This document shows positions 1 through 13,107 of a stretch of 64,000 nt of DNA, one piece after another. The notes under the pieces are model-generated. The model ran no database searches. It was not told the origin of the DNA and worked only from the letters and a program-made list of their open reading frames with translations. The first letter of the stretch is position 1. Every line of letters begins with the position of its first letter. The DNA lies in NCBI RefSeq assembly GCF_036417845.1, contig NC_089990.1, positions 2,430,001 to 2,494,000 of the forward strand. Reading direction: 5' to 3'. The position numbers and the translations under genes are program-made. Source of the stretch: Apteryx mantelli (taxonomy: Eukaryota; Chordata; Aves; Apterygiformes; Apterygidae).

Positions 1-2744
1 TGCCAGCTGTTTGCACGTTTGTGGCTTTATCCTAAATCTGTGCTATTTGTGTTCTCAAATGAGTCTGCAAAGTCACGGAGCATTGCCATTTTTTGGCAAT
101 CCCGTAGGCGATTGCAGCGAGATGTCCGGCGCCCGGCACCAGCAGGAGCCGTGGGTCAAGCAGGTCAACCGTGGTCAAGCAGGCAGGAGCAGGCAGCTTC
201 AGCATCTTGGTCTTTTTCCATCCCAAGAACAGGATTTTAATCCTCTGGCTTCCAAGGGAAACATCTGCCACGTCCAGAGGCAGACCTGACTCAGAGCCCT
301 GTGAGCTCCCGCCCCAGCAAGCCGCTGCGGTCGCCCTGGCCAAGGCTCGGCTGTCGCCCGCCGTGAGTTTTCTGCCCTGTTATTTACCCGTCGCCTTTAC
401 CTGCCAGCCTGCGGTCGCAGATATCTGCTGTTTCTCTTCTTTGCCCAGCGGAGCCCTTTAAGAGATCTCCACGCTATTTGAAAAAATGCTTGCAGTTTGA
501 TTTTATTAGATTGTCAATAAACCAGCAGGTCATAATTACACATCAAAATCATCTAGACTTGAAAGCACTGTGATCACTCCCTTGTTCTCCGTGAGCTGTA
601 ACTTAATGCAAAACCCTCTGTCATTCTCCATTTTCGTGTCCTTTTATTCATTCCTGCTGAGTAATTAAAAATGGCTTATAAATAAACACTGGGGATGATT
701 TCCGAAATGTTCTGTATTTACTTGCAAGGCTGGTACTTCTGTCATTGGCCCACTTAAGTGATTTTGAAGGATTGTATACAGGTTCCTTTTACAATGTATT
801 TGAAGTTTGTAATCCTGCTTAAATACACAAAAATAGGAAGGATTAACAAACTGCCACACTGAGGCCAAAAGAAGACAGAGCTAAAAGCAATCAAGGAGCA
901 GCCTATCGGATACATGAAATAAATTGGGGGAAAAGTGGAAAACTGTCAACAAAAATAATACGTTATGGATCCTCAAGCCTTTCTGTTTATGCTAGAGGAA
1001 GCCTAAAATAATCTGTGGTTTCTGATGCTTGATTTAGTTTTCCACAAGCCTAATTAACACCAGATTAAGTTTGCTGCCACTATAGTTTATTGCCGAGATT
1101 GACAAATACTTGCTGTTTATTTGTCTTCTAAAAAAAATGGCCGAAGGCAATAACAGTACGACACAGTTGATAAGCTTGAAAACAATGTTATAATATTCAT
1201 TTTTATAAACTTAGTCTTCAGGAAAAAAACATGACTTTCCTTATTAAAATTCTGGTCTTATACTCCTTATCAAGGAAAAAAACCTATTGACGCAATGTCC
1301 CATTGATTTAACCTATAACCCTGTGAATTTAAGCTAAAAATTAAGCACGTGCTTGAGTGTTTTGCTGAACAGAGATGGACTGTACCATATGTTTAAAATA
1401 AATCACATGCTTAGGTGCTTTGCCAAGCGTGGGCCAGAGGCTCTGCAGAGCGGGTTTGTGCAAAACAATGATTTGCACGTGTAGAAAAAGCAGCAGCTCC
1501 GTGTCCAGCAAGATGTGAATAAACCCCTACTAGGGATATTTTTTAATGAAAGCAGCACTGGAATGGCATCAGTGATTATTCGACATGGTCAATATGAATG
1601 TGATTCAGGGCTGAATCTGCCCTGTTCTCTTTAAATACCCGATTTCAAAAGAAATCCCGGAATATACACAGCGATGACCTGTATGAAATTGCAAATCTGC
1701 AATCATTTATGCAGGAAACTACTCATGCAGGATGATCCACTGAAGTCACCAGGATTTTTGATACAAACTCCTTGCATGTGTGAATGCATACCCAAAGAAG
1801 TCTTTCCATATAAATGTGCACACAAAGAAACCTTTCCATATAAAAGCTCTGGGTGCAGCTCCTCAGCCTGCAGATATGGGTCATTTATTGCAAAGGCTGG
1901 CAAGCGTACTCCCAGCCACATCCTTTCACAGTCGTACTTGGAAATGCACACTCTATCCAATGGTTTTATTGTGGCTCCTTCTGGACACAGCCCAAACCCA
2001 GAGACCCAGAGGCTGATAAAAAAAAATCTTAAGAAGTTAACTAAATCCTTGCGAGCCTCCCAGCAAGACTGGGTTGGGCAGAGATAGAGATCTGGGCAAA
2101 AACTTGGTGTTTTGCAGGACTGATTTTCTTGATTCATATTTTTCATTCACTGCATAGCAGCAGAACCAGAATATTTCTACTAGTACTTCATGAGATGAAT
2201 CTAACGAATAGGGTAAATGGAGTATATGGACTCATGTACTATCAAAGTCTCTTTCAAGCTTTATTAAGGGATTTAGCATCTATGGCAAATTTACTCCAAA
2301 TTAATGAACTTATGGTGCAGAAGAAACCTTACAGCTCGGTCTGGCTGGACCCTGGGCAGGGTCTCCTAGTACAAAACAAGGCAGGAGCCGTTGCATCAAC
2401 TCCCTAAGGCCTGAAGGATGCGAGCTGAGGAAGAGCATCAGGATTAGGCTTGGAAAGGCAAGGACTGGTCTGTCATTCTCAAACCCAAGAGACAGCAGGT
2501 CCCTCTAACCTGCACTAGCCTGGAGGAAGGACCTGCAGGTGCTCAGCAGCCTTCTTCCTTTTCTCCTTCAAAAGGAATGACTGCCTGCGACAGTTAAATA
2601 CATTTGTTTCAAGAAAGTACAGAACCAAAGAACCAGTTCACACTTTCTTTTCCATATTTCTCAGTCCCTTTGCTCAGACTCCTAGCGAGAAAAGTTGACT
2701 TAAGCCCTGAAACTCAAGGTCCCGGGGTTCAGGTCTCTGCCAGA

Positions 2745-2835
2745 CCTTGGGTAAGGCATTTCACCTCTCTGTCTCAGTTCTTCATTAGAAAGTGTAGATA
2801 ATCTTTGTCTCAGACAGGTGTTGTGGGGAGTCAAA
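2745..2835 (+). repeat. MIR-like SINE relic (3' half)
   Basis: The order CCTTGGGTAAGGCATTTCAC, CTCTCTGTCTCAGTT, a degraded version of the usual TAAAATGGGGATAAT block, and ACAGGTGTTGTGGGGA follows the 3' half of MIR/L2-type elements with many substitutions. Such elements predate the amniote radiation and survive as rare worn copies in birds. Boundaries are approximate. Confidence 0.6.
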
Positions 2836-5395
2836 CACGCCTGGAAAGTGCCCTGCATTTCCATCCTTGTGTGTTCTTCTCTCCCCTAAGCAAAGGCAGA
2901 AATATTATTGCCTTCATGCTGAGCAGAACCCAAACTAGTTTTGGAAAGACTGAACAGATAACGTTACTGTTCAGTAACACAGCCAGCAGCTCAGCTGAGA
3001 GAAACAAAGTCATAAGCCAGCACAAACGTCCACTAAGGGACAAATGTCAGGACTTCACGGCTTTTTCCTCTTTTCTATTATTAAGTCACTGATTAAGAGT
3101 TCACTGGAGGGTTACACAAACCGAGAGGAACTCCACACACCAAGGGACTGCTCACACCTTCCCTTCTGGCCATGAGAAATCCAGGTGACATCTTGAAGCA
3201 TCCTACATCAGGACACAAGGATGTGTCCCAAGTGTCCTAAGCACACCTGAGCCCTCTGCAAGTGAAAACTGGCCCTTGGAAGCAGATTCCCTTTTGCTTA
3301 TTACAGGAGGAAAGGGACTAGGAGAGCTCTCAGGTCTCAAGGCAGAACTGGAACTAAGGTCAGTAGAAAATTTAATAAGTGAGACAAAGAAGAGCAGCTG
3401 GAAATCATGAGAAACTCAGTGCTGAAGTCTGTCCAAAGTCAGAGAGACCTGAGACCAGGCACGCGGATGCAAGGGCTGGGCCGGGCCAGGGTGAAGGCTC
3501 TGGGCTCGGAGGACGACGAAACACAGCCACAGCAGAGGACTAACTCCAGGGAGCAGGGGAACCGCACCTCGCGGTGGGAGCGCGCCCACGACCTGCCTGA
3601 TGCCACCGATACGACCTTCAGGGCTAGCGCAGACACTCACAGTGCTGTCCTCCATGCCTTTATTTTTCCCTCCACAGAAACTGGTTTTGGCAAGTATTTG
3701 GTGTCCCTGATCCAATAGGTTCTCCAATGCTGCCCAGAAGCCGAGGACTCTCCCAGGAGGATGAGCCAGGAAAACGTTGCGGAAAAACTACAAAAATAGG
3801 TTTTGCTTTGCCCCTTTTACAGCAGATCCACCCCAGCTATGTGACCCTGCGCAGGTCCCGTTGGGGCTGGGCTGCGCTTGCTGGCGCTGCCCCGAGTGAG
3901 CCCGAAGGGCATGGCTGCGAGGCCAGGATGGGGCTGAGCCCCCCACGTGAGCACACTGCCCACGCACGGCTCTGCCACCACCACTGTTCCCATCTGGACT
4001 TGAATTACAGCGCGGGCCCATTCCCCCTCATTCAAAGCTAGCCCAAGTATTTCCACCCATGTCTCCTCTCAAGGTGCAGGAACGTTTAACATCTGAGCCA
4101 CAAGGTTCCTATCTGCAAGATACCTGCATGGGATTGGGGCTTTCTCACCCCAAGACGCACACTATGTTCCCTTCCTGCTCATGCAGGAGGTGAGAACTAA
4201 GTTTCTACAGTAAACTGAACACATCTGTGAAAACCTGACCATGGGAAGCACTTGCCTTGGACCACTGCCTCTTCCAGCTGAGGGAAGCAACCCAGGAAGA
4301 CTTGGAACATCAATGCAGAAGACACATCACCTCAACGCTGTATATGATGATGAGCAGCAGCTAGTACTTCCTGAGGTTAAGTCTTTTATACGTGTCCTGA
4401 CAGCACCCAGCATTAATGTCATCTGGGGCCGGAGATGGCAGGACTTGCCAAGGACTCACTGTGTCCACACACGTGTGGCTCTGGACAGCGTTGCAGCCCG
4501 CTGCGGGCATTGCCCACCATCGTCCAGGCATTAGGTAGTCCTAAATCCAATACGCACTGCTTTACAAATCAGGGATAGTCTGAGTTACACTGCAGGGCAT
4601 TCACCCCTCTGCAGCCTTTGGGAGGGGATTAAGGGTTTACGTGGCACACCAGCCTCGCGCTGACCTTCTGCCAAAGGCAGCAGGGTGCGATTCCGTCAGC
4701 TGTCGAGTCGAGAGTATTTAAAAGCTGGCGTTATTGTCCGAAATCCACGTTTCAAGGGTTTCTTTTCCGATAGATTGCAGCCTCCTCCTCTGAACTGATC
4801 TGCAAACCTCTGATTCACGCCAGTGTCAGAGAGCCTCGGTCGGACGCCAAAGCCACTCTCCTGACACCAGCAATAGCAAATAGAGAGGGACGGGACTTTA
4901 AGGCAATGCACTGAAATGGAAGAAAAATACTGAGAATTTAAAAAAGCGCACAACCTCCTTAGCATTCACTTAGCTTCAGGCTAAAAACTTCACTGAAAAA
5001 ACTATCATTTTATTTAAGGTGTACTTGGGGAACAGCTGTTATGGTGCTACGGTTTATCATGCTCCATAATATTGCTAATTTTCCTGAAGAGTGAGCAAGG
5101 CAGGCACGGGCTGTAGAGCCATTTGGCTTTAATAGTACATTTCCATACCTTCTTATCCCAGATTTCTCAACCCACTGTGCAAAGACTTATCATTTGCTAA
5201 CTGTAACTGAGTTATTGCAGTGTTTGCATGCAGAAGAAGGAATGATATGATTCCTATGGCCGGGAAGAGTCCGGCAACCCATCAGCCCAGGAGGAGCTGC
5301 CGCCCCATGCGGGCAGCCAAGGTAACGCTGGCTCCCATCACAGCGGGAGTGATTCCCTCGACTGGGGACCAGCAAAACAAATACTAGAAATGGAT

Positions 5396-5423
5396 AATAA
5401 AGTTTAAAAAAAAAAAAAAAAAA
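5396..5423 (+). repeat. AATAAA motif followed by an A18 tract
   Basis: AATAAA at 5396-5401 is followed, after four bases, by 18 A residues. It could be the end of a very old processed transcript insertion, but the upstream 200 bp match no gene I recognise and no flanking target-site duplication was found. Confidence 0.35.
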
Positions 5424-7657
5424 GCCTGAGCCAGCAAGCTGAAGATTTCAAGGATGGCACTCCCTGCTCTGGCTCTTGGTTCATGCGGTCAGTGCTTTCC
5501 TATCCAAGCCCAGGAAAACTGCCCCTCAGCTGAGAGCAATTTTCTGAAAGAAAAAAGAAAAAAGGAAGAAGATGGACACAGCTCACTTGTTTCTGAACTA
5601 AGGGAGAAGGGGTGGCTGCTCCGGCCCCGTACTGCACACACTCATCACCAGGCTGCTGCTCCGCATGGAAATTGCGGAGATATTAACTTTGGCCGAGCCT
5701 GGGAATTATTTTTGGAAGCTCCCACATTGTCAGGGAGCAGCTTCCACCTACATTTAATGAAGCGTCTGTCTTTGTTACGGCAAAAGACACAGGAAGCCTT
5801 TTCCAGGCGTTTCAAGTCACATCTTGCTTTAGAGCAGGAGCGCCGCACCGTCCCAGCACGCGCAGCGCAAGCGCCCACGCGGATCCCGGAGCTGGCGCTT
5901 TACGAAGCGTACCCGCTACCGAAGCATCCACGGTGAAACCGCGAGCGCCTGCCGCAACGCCGGCGGCGGCCCCCACGCCGTCCTCGCAGGACGGCTGTGC
6001 AAACACCCCAATGCAAAATGCAGCTATCACACGCATTAAATGAGACAGGCAATTCATTTGAAGTGACTTCCAGAAAGAAAAGGCCTGATACTCTGCAGAG
6101 GTGTCTGCAGTGCTTTTTTTTCCCCCCTTGAAAGCATTTTTAATAGAGTATTAGGTGCTGGAGCGGGTCGAGCTGTTCCGCTATTCTACCTTCCGCATTG
6201 GCTCCTAAACCCATCTCTGGGGCTGGCTCATCACGTAGCAGGAATTCTCCTTGTTTCCAGATGTTGCATCACGTAACAAATGGTCAGAAACACACAGCGA
6301 CTTTCTTCCCGTTCGTTGCATAAGCAACTGCAGAGACGGGGGAGCACCGCGCCGCGCTGGCAGCAGCGAGGTGTGCTGCTGCTGCGAAGGATATGCATTT
6401 ATAACTACGATCCAAGCCCAGCAAAGCAGCGCGTTTCTGAAAGCACCAGCTATTACAGCTGCCTCCGCTAAGTTTTTGATAGTGTTTATTCTTCAACTTC
6501 AGAAATGAGTAACTGAGCCATATAACATAATTACAGTATTTCCCTAGGTTCTGGACACGTGCACATGTTTTAAATCCTACCACCATCTGCCGTTGAGGAA
6601 GCTGTGATGTGACATGCTTTGCCCGGCGCAGACCCGGGGTTTGCGGCTTGCGCAGGAGCCGATTCCTGCCACCAGCAGGAGGGATTCAGCTGCGGCGGGA
6701 GAGCAGCGTACCAGCTGAGCTGGTGTGTTGCTGTTGGCCTTCGCCAACCGCATGTCCTGCCTGGTCCTTCACCTGTCCAGGGCTATCACTGGCAATTCTG
6801 AACACCCATCACTCCTGTCCGGTCCCTCCTTTTCCCTTTTACTTCCCAAATGATTCCCAGCAGACCCAGGAAGCTTTTTTGCCTCTTTTGCAGGGCTTTG
6901 GGCTGACATCGGCTCAGACGCAGAAGGTCCTACCTCTCAGTCCTTGGCGTTCTCCACCGGGACTGCTGTCCCTCCTCCAGGGCTTTCTCCTCCCAACAGG
7001 GACGACTGCAGACTGCTCACGCTGGTGGCCCTGGCACTGCCATCCAGCTCCTCCACATGGAAAGGGCAATGCCATGCAACACATTAGCATGAGCCGCTTC
7101 ATTTGTGCACATCATCTTAAGACTGTTCCTAAAGCTGACTCCAGTTACATCTTGGGGGTTTCTTTGCTGACTACAGAAATTAAGCAAGCAAACACTGAGC
7201 ATCCCACACTAAATGGGGAGGAAGCAGCTTTCCTGGAAGCCAACCATGAAAACAGGGCCTACAGGAAGGGCCACATTTTCCCTAGGCCTCAGCACCTTCC
7301 CCGTGCTCCCGACCTCTGGGAACACTGCTGAGGTTCCTGAGCTCATCTCAGGAGCAGAGCAGTTGCTCAGGTACCATGCAGCAGGCTGCATTCACTGGCC
7401 TCCACCAAACAGGAGAACATTTATAAAAAGGAGCAGGGAAACCTTAAATCTCTATGTGCTTGCTCAGAAGGAGATCATCCCCTCAACCACGCACTAAGAA
7501 TTACAGCCTTCCCACCCAACCGGAGCACAGTCACAGCACCCCTTATAACAGGCAGCCTTAGAGATGAGCAGAGCCAAGAGAGGTATTTGCACCAACACCA
7601 CTGACCCCCACCTGCTCATCCTATCCTGTCCTGTCCCCCCTTCCAACCTGCCAACCT

Positions 7658-7676
7658 CCCCCCCCCCCCCCCCCCC
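7658..7676 (+). repeat. Poly(C) tract, C19
   Basis: This is an uninterrupted run of 19 C residues just upstream of a 41-bp minisatellite. Homopolymers of this length are prone to sequencing error, so its exact length is uncertain. Confidence 0.9.
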
Positions 7677-7721
7677 TTTATTTATGGGCAGCTGCCTTCC
7701 CATTAGCACTTCATCAACCAT

Positions 7722-7967
7722 GCACCTGCAGTGCCTTCGACCCCAGCAAACCTCCTCACCACGCACCTGCGGTGCCTTCGGTCCCAGCAAACCTCCTCAC
7801 CACGCACCTGCGGTGCCTTCGGTCCCAGCAAACCTCCTCACCACGCACCTGCGGTGCCTTCGACCCCAGCAAACCTCCTCACCACGCACCTGCGGTGCCT
7901 TCGACCCCAGCAGACCTCCTCACCACGCACCTGCGGTGCCTTCGACCCCAGCAAACCTCCTAACCAC
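7722..7967 (+). repeat. 41-bp minisatellite, six copies
   Basis: Six head-to-tail units begin at 7722, 7763, 7804, 7845, 7886 and 7927, each with GCACCTGCGGTGCCTTCG then the conserved CCCAGCAAACCTCCTCACCA part. Copies 2 and 3 share CGGTCCC, whereas copies 1 and 4-6 have CGACCCC; copy 5 has CAGACC. A partial seventh copy decays after 7968. Because 41 is not a multiple of three, all frames stay open by chance; no protein is proposed. Confidence 0.95.
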
Positions 7968-10900
7968 ACACCACAGCAACATCCCCCACAGTTGTCAGCT
8001 CCCCGTCCCCGACACTGCTGCCCCGGCATCTGCGCGGGGAGAGGACACGAGCGCGGCGTGCAAGTCTGCCACGCGCGTCCGAGAGCCCTGCGGTGGGAAC
8101 AGGAGGAAACTGGATTTTTGTGAACGGAGATGGCTTGCATCCTTCCTAAAGAGTGAGCAGAGCAAACGGGTGGCCTTCCCGGGCTTTGCAGGGACGGAGT
8201 GCAGCCGTGAGAAGAAAACGGTGCTTCTGGCTCCTTAACTACCTGTTAACACACAACTCAAAGACCCCGGCGGGAACTCGGACGACGGAAGAAAAGTTGC
8301 ACTTCCCTCCTGTCCCATGTTATTCTGCTGTTTGCAGGATCTGCAAACTCCCGCTGCCTTCAGGTCACCAACCTGCACCAGTTTCTCCTGCCTTTCACTT
8401 GTACCCGTTTGGACTTGTCTCCACTCAAGTCAGCATGGAAACCAAAGCTATGGAAAACCAGACCTTGCCTTGCCCTGCTTTCCTAGGCAGGCTCTGCCCG
8501 TGTAACCACAGAGCTGTAGCTGCCTCTTTCCCCCCACGTTTTCTGAAATAAAGTGTCCTGAAAATACACTGCTGAAATAACATCCTGCCCAGCCTTTTCG
8601 GGAGGCCGGCAGCCGGCCCCTTCCCACCTCCGCAGGACGCCGGCGGAGCCAGCCGTGCCGCGCCGCCCCTTGACGGCCGGGGAGTCTCCACGCTGCTCTG
8701 CTTTTTTCTCACCCTCAAATAATTACGAGTCGCGGTGGCTTTTTGATGCGGCCGCCAGCCGCGATGGTCTCCAGTGCCTGGGGTGCATCGGTTGTCTCCA
8801 AGCACGGGTCAGCTAGCTGAGGTGTAATTTAACGACTCGGCGAGATCAGCAGTTACCCGGTTTGCGTGCTGTCACTGAGCGGCTGAACGGTGCTACACGC
8901 TCCTCGCCGCAGCGCCGAAGCTTTCGCCGGCCGAGCACTTTCTGCATTTTGGGGATCGCGTTTCCAGCTGAATCGGCACGAACGCGCTGGGATGCTCGAG
9001 CTGTTTCGGGAACTCCCGGGGACTGTTCCTGCTCTTGCGGATAATAATCGGACCCAGGAATTACAAAATACAGAACTCACAAGCCCCTTCAGTAATACTT
9101 GGTGTTGGTGCAAGCCCCTGCAGATCTCCACGTTTGCTAAAAGGTCACAGCCCTCTGCTCAGACAGACGTGTCCTGTGAGTCCTCCTCCCGCTGCGGTCC
9201 CCATTTCTCCTCCTTTGCTGCTGCCTTTCTGCTCCTCTCCTCCCCGTCGTGCCGCTCCTCCGGGAACGTGCTCCTCTGCCGAGCCAGGAGCAAGCCGTGT
9301 CCACAAAAATGCACCATGATGCACACGGAGAAGCCGGTCACATCCAGTGGTCAGTCACATCCACCGTCATCCTGGTGTTTTCCAGACGTGTAACCCCATT
9401 TACTCCTCCTGTGCACTACTGGTAAGATCACACCGGCATAGGCTTTATGCCTGGAAAGTCATTCCCCTCGACCCCACGCTTCTAAATCCCTGTAAAAACA
9501 CAGAAACTCTCCTGGTTTTCGTACCGAGGATCATTGCACGAGCCGAACTGTGACTTCCGCAGCAGCACGTGGCGTCTCTGCAGCCCACGTGCCAGCCCTG
9601 CCCCGGGCCGGCTGCTCGCGCGGCGGCGGGATTTGCTGGAGATTCAGGCAAAGAATAAACCCAGGCCGAAGCCGCCGCGCGGCGCGAGGGTCAGGACCGC
9701 CCGCCGAGGTCCCTGCCCTGGCCTTCTGCCGGCTTCGTGTCCCTCGCTCCCCGTCATCTGTTGCACGGAACGATCCTCGTGCTCAAACCTTCTCCTTTAA
9801 TTGCCATGGAAATTTGATAATTTCATCCTAAAGGGGAGCTGAGGAAAACTCAGGAAGAGCTCTGATTACTGAAAACTGGAAAAAATTAATCTTGATTAAA
9901 GCACTTCCCCCCTGAAAACAAGGACCGCCTGAACCTCGCAGGGAGCTGATTGCTCGGAAGCTGTTTCTCGGGGAACGTCTAACTGTACTTATTCTACAGT
10001 TTTTCCCAGCAACATTGTAATGAAAGAATCTAGCCATCGCAGGGGAAAAAAATCCTTAAAGGTGTAGTTTAGTGGGACATTGGCAAGAACTTGCTTCGGC
10101 TCGCTCCTGAAGTGCCAAAATATGCATATTACTTTCCAAATCCATAATGGCTGCAAAAAAACGCGCCTGTCAGCTGTCATCACGCATCGGATTTCGGAAA
10201 CGAAAAAATCAGACTTGAGCATCAGCGTTTTCACCAGGCCCGACAGAATGAGCGTAAGAGAAAACACCCTGTTTGTCTGGAGCTTTGCAGAGGAGGCGGC
10301 AGAAGGCAATTCCAGAAGATGGGAGCAGCAGGGATCCGTGCGCTTTCGGGCAGGGAGCGTTGCTCCAAGATAAGGGAGAGTTAGCACCGGAAAAGCTCCC
10401 AGTTTCATGCATTTAAGCGCACCTGAAATTTGCCCTTTGAGCTAAACCTTTTATTTTATTTGTTTTATATTTTAATTGAATATTTTTATTATTTCCGTTG
10501 CGGCATGCATTTGCCTAGCGCTTTACGGGGTTAATATTCCCCGAAGAGCTGGTGGTGTCCTGCGACGCGAGGAGCTCCGGCCGCCGCAGGGCCAGCGGAG
10601 GCTTGGCGAAAGGCAGGAGCAGACCTGACCTTTCCCAGCACAAGTCCGACCTGCGGCAGCGTTTTGCACCTCGGAAGGCGATCGGGAGGAGCCCGCCCGT
10701 GGTTCCCACCTTCGCCCGCCTCGTGCGCGCTCCCTCCCAGATGGCTGGCGCTCCAGATGCTTGCAATTATCTGCAGATGCGGTTGCCGAATGCAGATTTT
10801 TGTGGATGCAATTTGTACCCCCCCCCCCAAAAACTGTCCTTTTGAAGAGTCGTCTCCAAATTTCTCCAGGCTTTCAACACCGTATTTATTTAGCAAATGA

Positions 10901-12010
10901 CTTGCAGCACAAGTGAGCAAACGTCAGCCTGGCTTCCGATCCCCCCCAGCAAGGAAGCGCCGGTGCATTTATTATGCAGCAATGTGCCGGATCCGCTGGG
11001 GGGGGGGCGCACGTGCCTGCCCGGAGCGGCGGCGGGGTCGGGGCAGGTCCCTGCGCGCTGGGGCACCCCGGCCACGCAGCGGGCAAGGAGCTTTTCTCGG
11101 GAGACGGCCCCAGTGCCGGGTAGCTAAAACAGGCAATTATTTGACCTCTTTGGGACGGCTTCTGCCAGGAGCTCAGGGTCTCTCCGCAGGGATTTTGCTG
11201 CGGGATCCGGGGATCCGCTGCCATTCCCGTGTGTCGTGCAATGCATCCCGCAGCGGGATAAGCCCTTGCAAAACCTCACGGCCAGAGGAAGGGACCCGGG
11301 GCCGCTCGGGAGCGAGCACCGCAAAACGTGGCGGCCGCGGACCGCAGCGCCGGGACGCCCGGCTCTCGCCCCCCTTGCGGCGCCATCGCGGCGTGAAATA
11401 ATCGAAATTAGTGATTCTGATTATTTCGGACGGTTCTGGGTAGGATGTGCGTTTTGTTGCCAGGTGGCTAAGCCCCGCTGGTGCTCGCGGGAGGGACGCT
11501 CGCATCCTTTCGTTCGGCAGAGCCCCCCGCTCCTCGAGGAGCACAAATCCTCACGGCACAACCTCGCTTTCGGAGCCCGGCGCTGCAAGTCTCCCCGGGT
11601 CTGCAGGCATCATTGCGCTGCTCCTCCCTGCAAAACGCCACTCCGAAAGAGTGTGCAAAGCTCCCAGCCAAAGGAGCCCGTCGGCCGGCGCTGCTCGGCC
11701 GGCTGCGGCGGCGAAAGGAAATGACCCAAAAGGTGTAAGAGGAGCCCAAAGAGGGGTGCGTGCGCCGTGGGGGCTGCAAAAGCTCAGGCCGGAGCTCAGC
11801 TCGGCTCAGCGCCCCGCCGAGGAGCGCGTCGGCCGCCGGCGCCCGAGCAAGTCGTGGCTGCGATTGAATTCCCTGCTGGGGCAGCCGGGGTGTTCGGGCT
11901 GCGCAGCAGCGCTTCGGAGCGCGGCCGCCGGCTGATAAAAGCCAGATGGGAAGCGGAAACAGGCCATTTCATGACTCTTTAAACGTTTAAGTTTGTTAAC
12001 CCCCCGTGCT

Positions 12011-12061
12011 GGGGGGGGGGGGGGGGGGGGGGGCTCGTGGGACCCTCGCGCCCCCCCCCCC
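12011..12061. repeat. G23 run followed by C11 run
   Basis: Twenty-three consecutive G residues are followed 17 nt later by eleven C residues. The two could form either a G-quadruplex or a G:C stem. Homopolymer length may be an assembly estimate. Confidence 0.85.
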
Positions 12062-12795
12062 GGCCCGGCTGCCGCCCTCGGCCCCGCTGCGCCCCAGCAG
12101 CTGCCGATGCCTCCGGACGCGCCGGCATCGCCCCATCCGCCCGCGCGCGAGGAGCCGAGCCGCCCGGCCCGTATATAGTGTATATACACAGCATAAGAGA
12201 TATGTGTCTATATTGCATATAATATATACGCACACTTACATGTGTGTCCGTGTGTGCGTGTATATAAATACATCTATAGGTATGTGTGTTTTACCGTCTT
12301 CTCCCGGCAGTGCTATAAGCCTGATTGCTTTGCTAGAACAAAATTGCCTGGCACCGAATCAAAATAAATTGCTGCCGTAGGATCCCGGCGGAGGACTGCA
12401 GGCTCTGCGTGTTTTCACTAGGAAAATTACTGAATAGGTGAAGGGAAGAGAGCAGTTAAGGAGAAAAGAGCAGGGACGCAGAGATTAGGATTTCCAGGGA
12501 AATGTTTTTCCTCTTTGGAAGAACATTTTTAAGTCAATCACATAATTTTTTCCTGGCCGAGAGAAAAATGCCAGCGATGGGGAAGCTGAGCTAATGGTCG
12601 GAGGAGAGGAAGTGCCGGGAGCCGCTGGGAAGCTGCCGCGTCCCCCGGGCCTGCGCCGGGCGCGCCGGGGAGGAGGCTGCGTTTCGCCTTCGCTGCGCTC
12701 CCGGCTGTTTGCCAGACCCAGGTGTAGTGAGAAAGCTGGGAATGAGCAGAAGTGAAGAGCAGCGGAGCGGGCCGGGGTCTGTGCGATGGTTTCCA

Positions 12796-13107
12796 GAGCG
12801 TGCATGTGCATGCATGTGTGTGTGTATGCATGTGCATGCATGTGTGCGTGTGCATGTGCATGCATGTGTGTATGCATGTGCATGCATGTGTGCATGTGCA
12901 TGCATGCACCCGTATGCATGTATGTGTGTCGGTGCATGTGCATGTGTGTATATGTGTGTGTGCATGCACGTGTGCATGTGTGCGTGTGTGTGTGCACATG
13001 TGTGCGTGGAAGTGCATGTGTTTGTGTATGTGCATGTGTGTATATGTGTGTGTGCAACTGTGTGCATGCACATGCATGTGTGCGTGTGTGTGTGTGCGAG
13101 CCTCCCC
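12796..13107. repeat. Alternating purine-pyrimidine array (TG/ATGCATG type)
   Basis: This is about 310 bp of imperfect GTGCATGTGCATGCATGTGT-type repeats grading into plain TG runs. The regular alternation of purine and pyrimidine makes it a candidate Z-DNA former. Cys/Met/Val-rich plus frames and His/Thr-rich minus frames over it are repeat artefacts. Confidence 0.93.

Larger units (their letters stand above)
1..7657. other. Intergenic DNA, left edge
   Basis: Mixed-composition single-copy sequence. Apart from the MIR-like relic at 2.7 kb and the A18 tract at 5.4 kb, no coding exon, RNA gene or transposon was recognised. All open frames are short with no protein-like pattern or splice context. 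Confidence 0.6.

Noticed and set aside
7564-8238. Pro/Thr-rich frames of 130-224 residues
   Set aside because: The 41-bp minisatellite shifts frame with each copy, so several frames stay open by chance.
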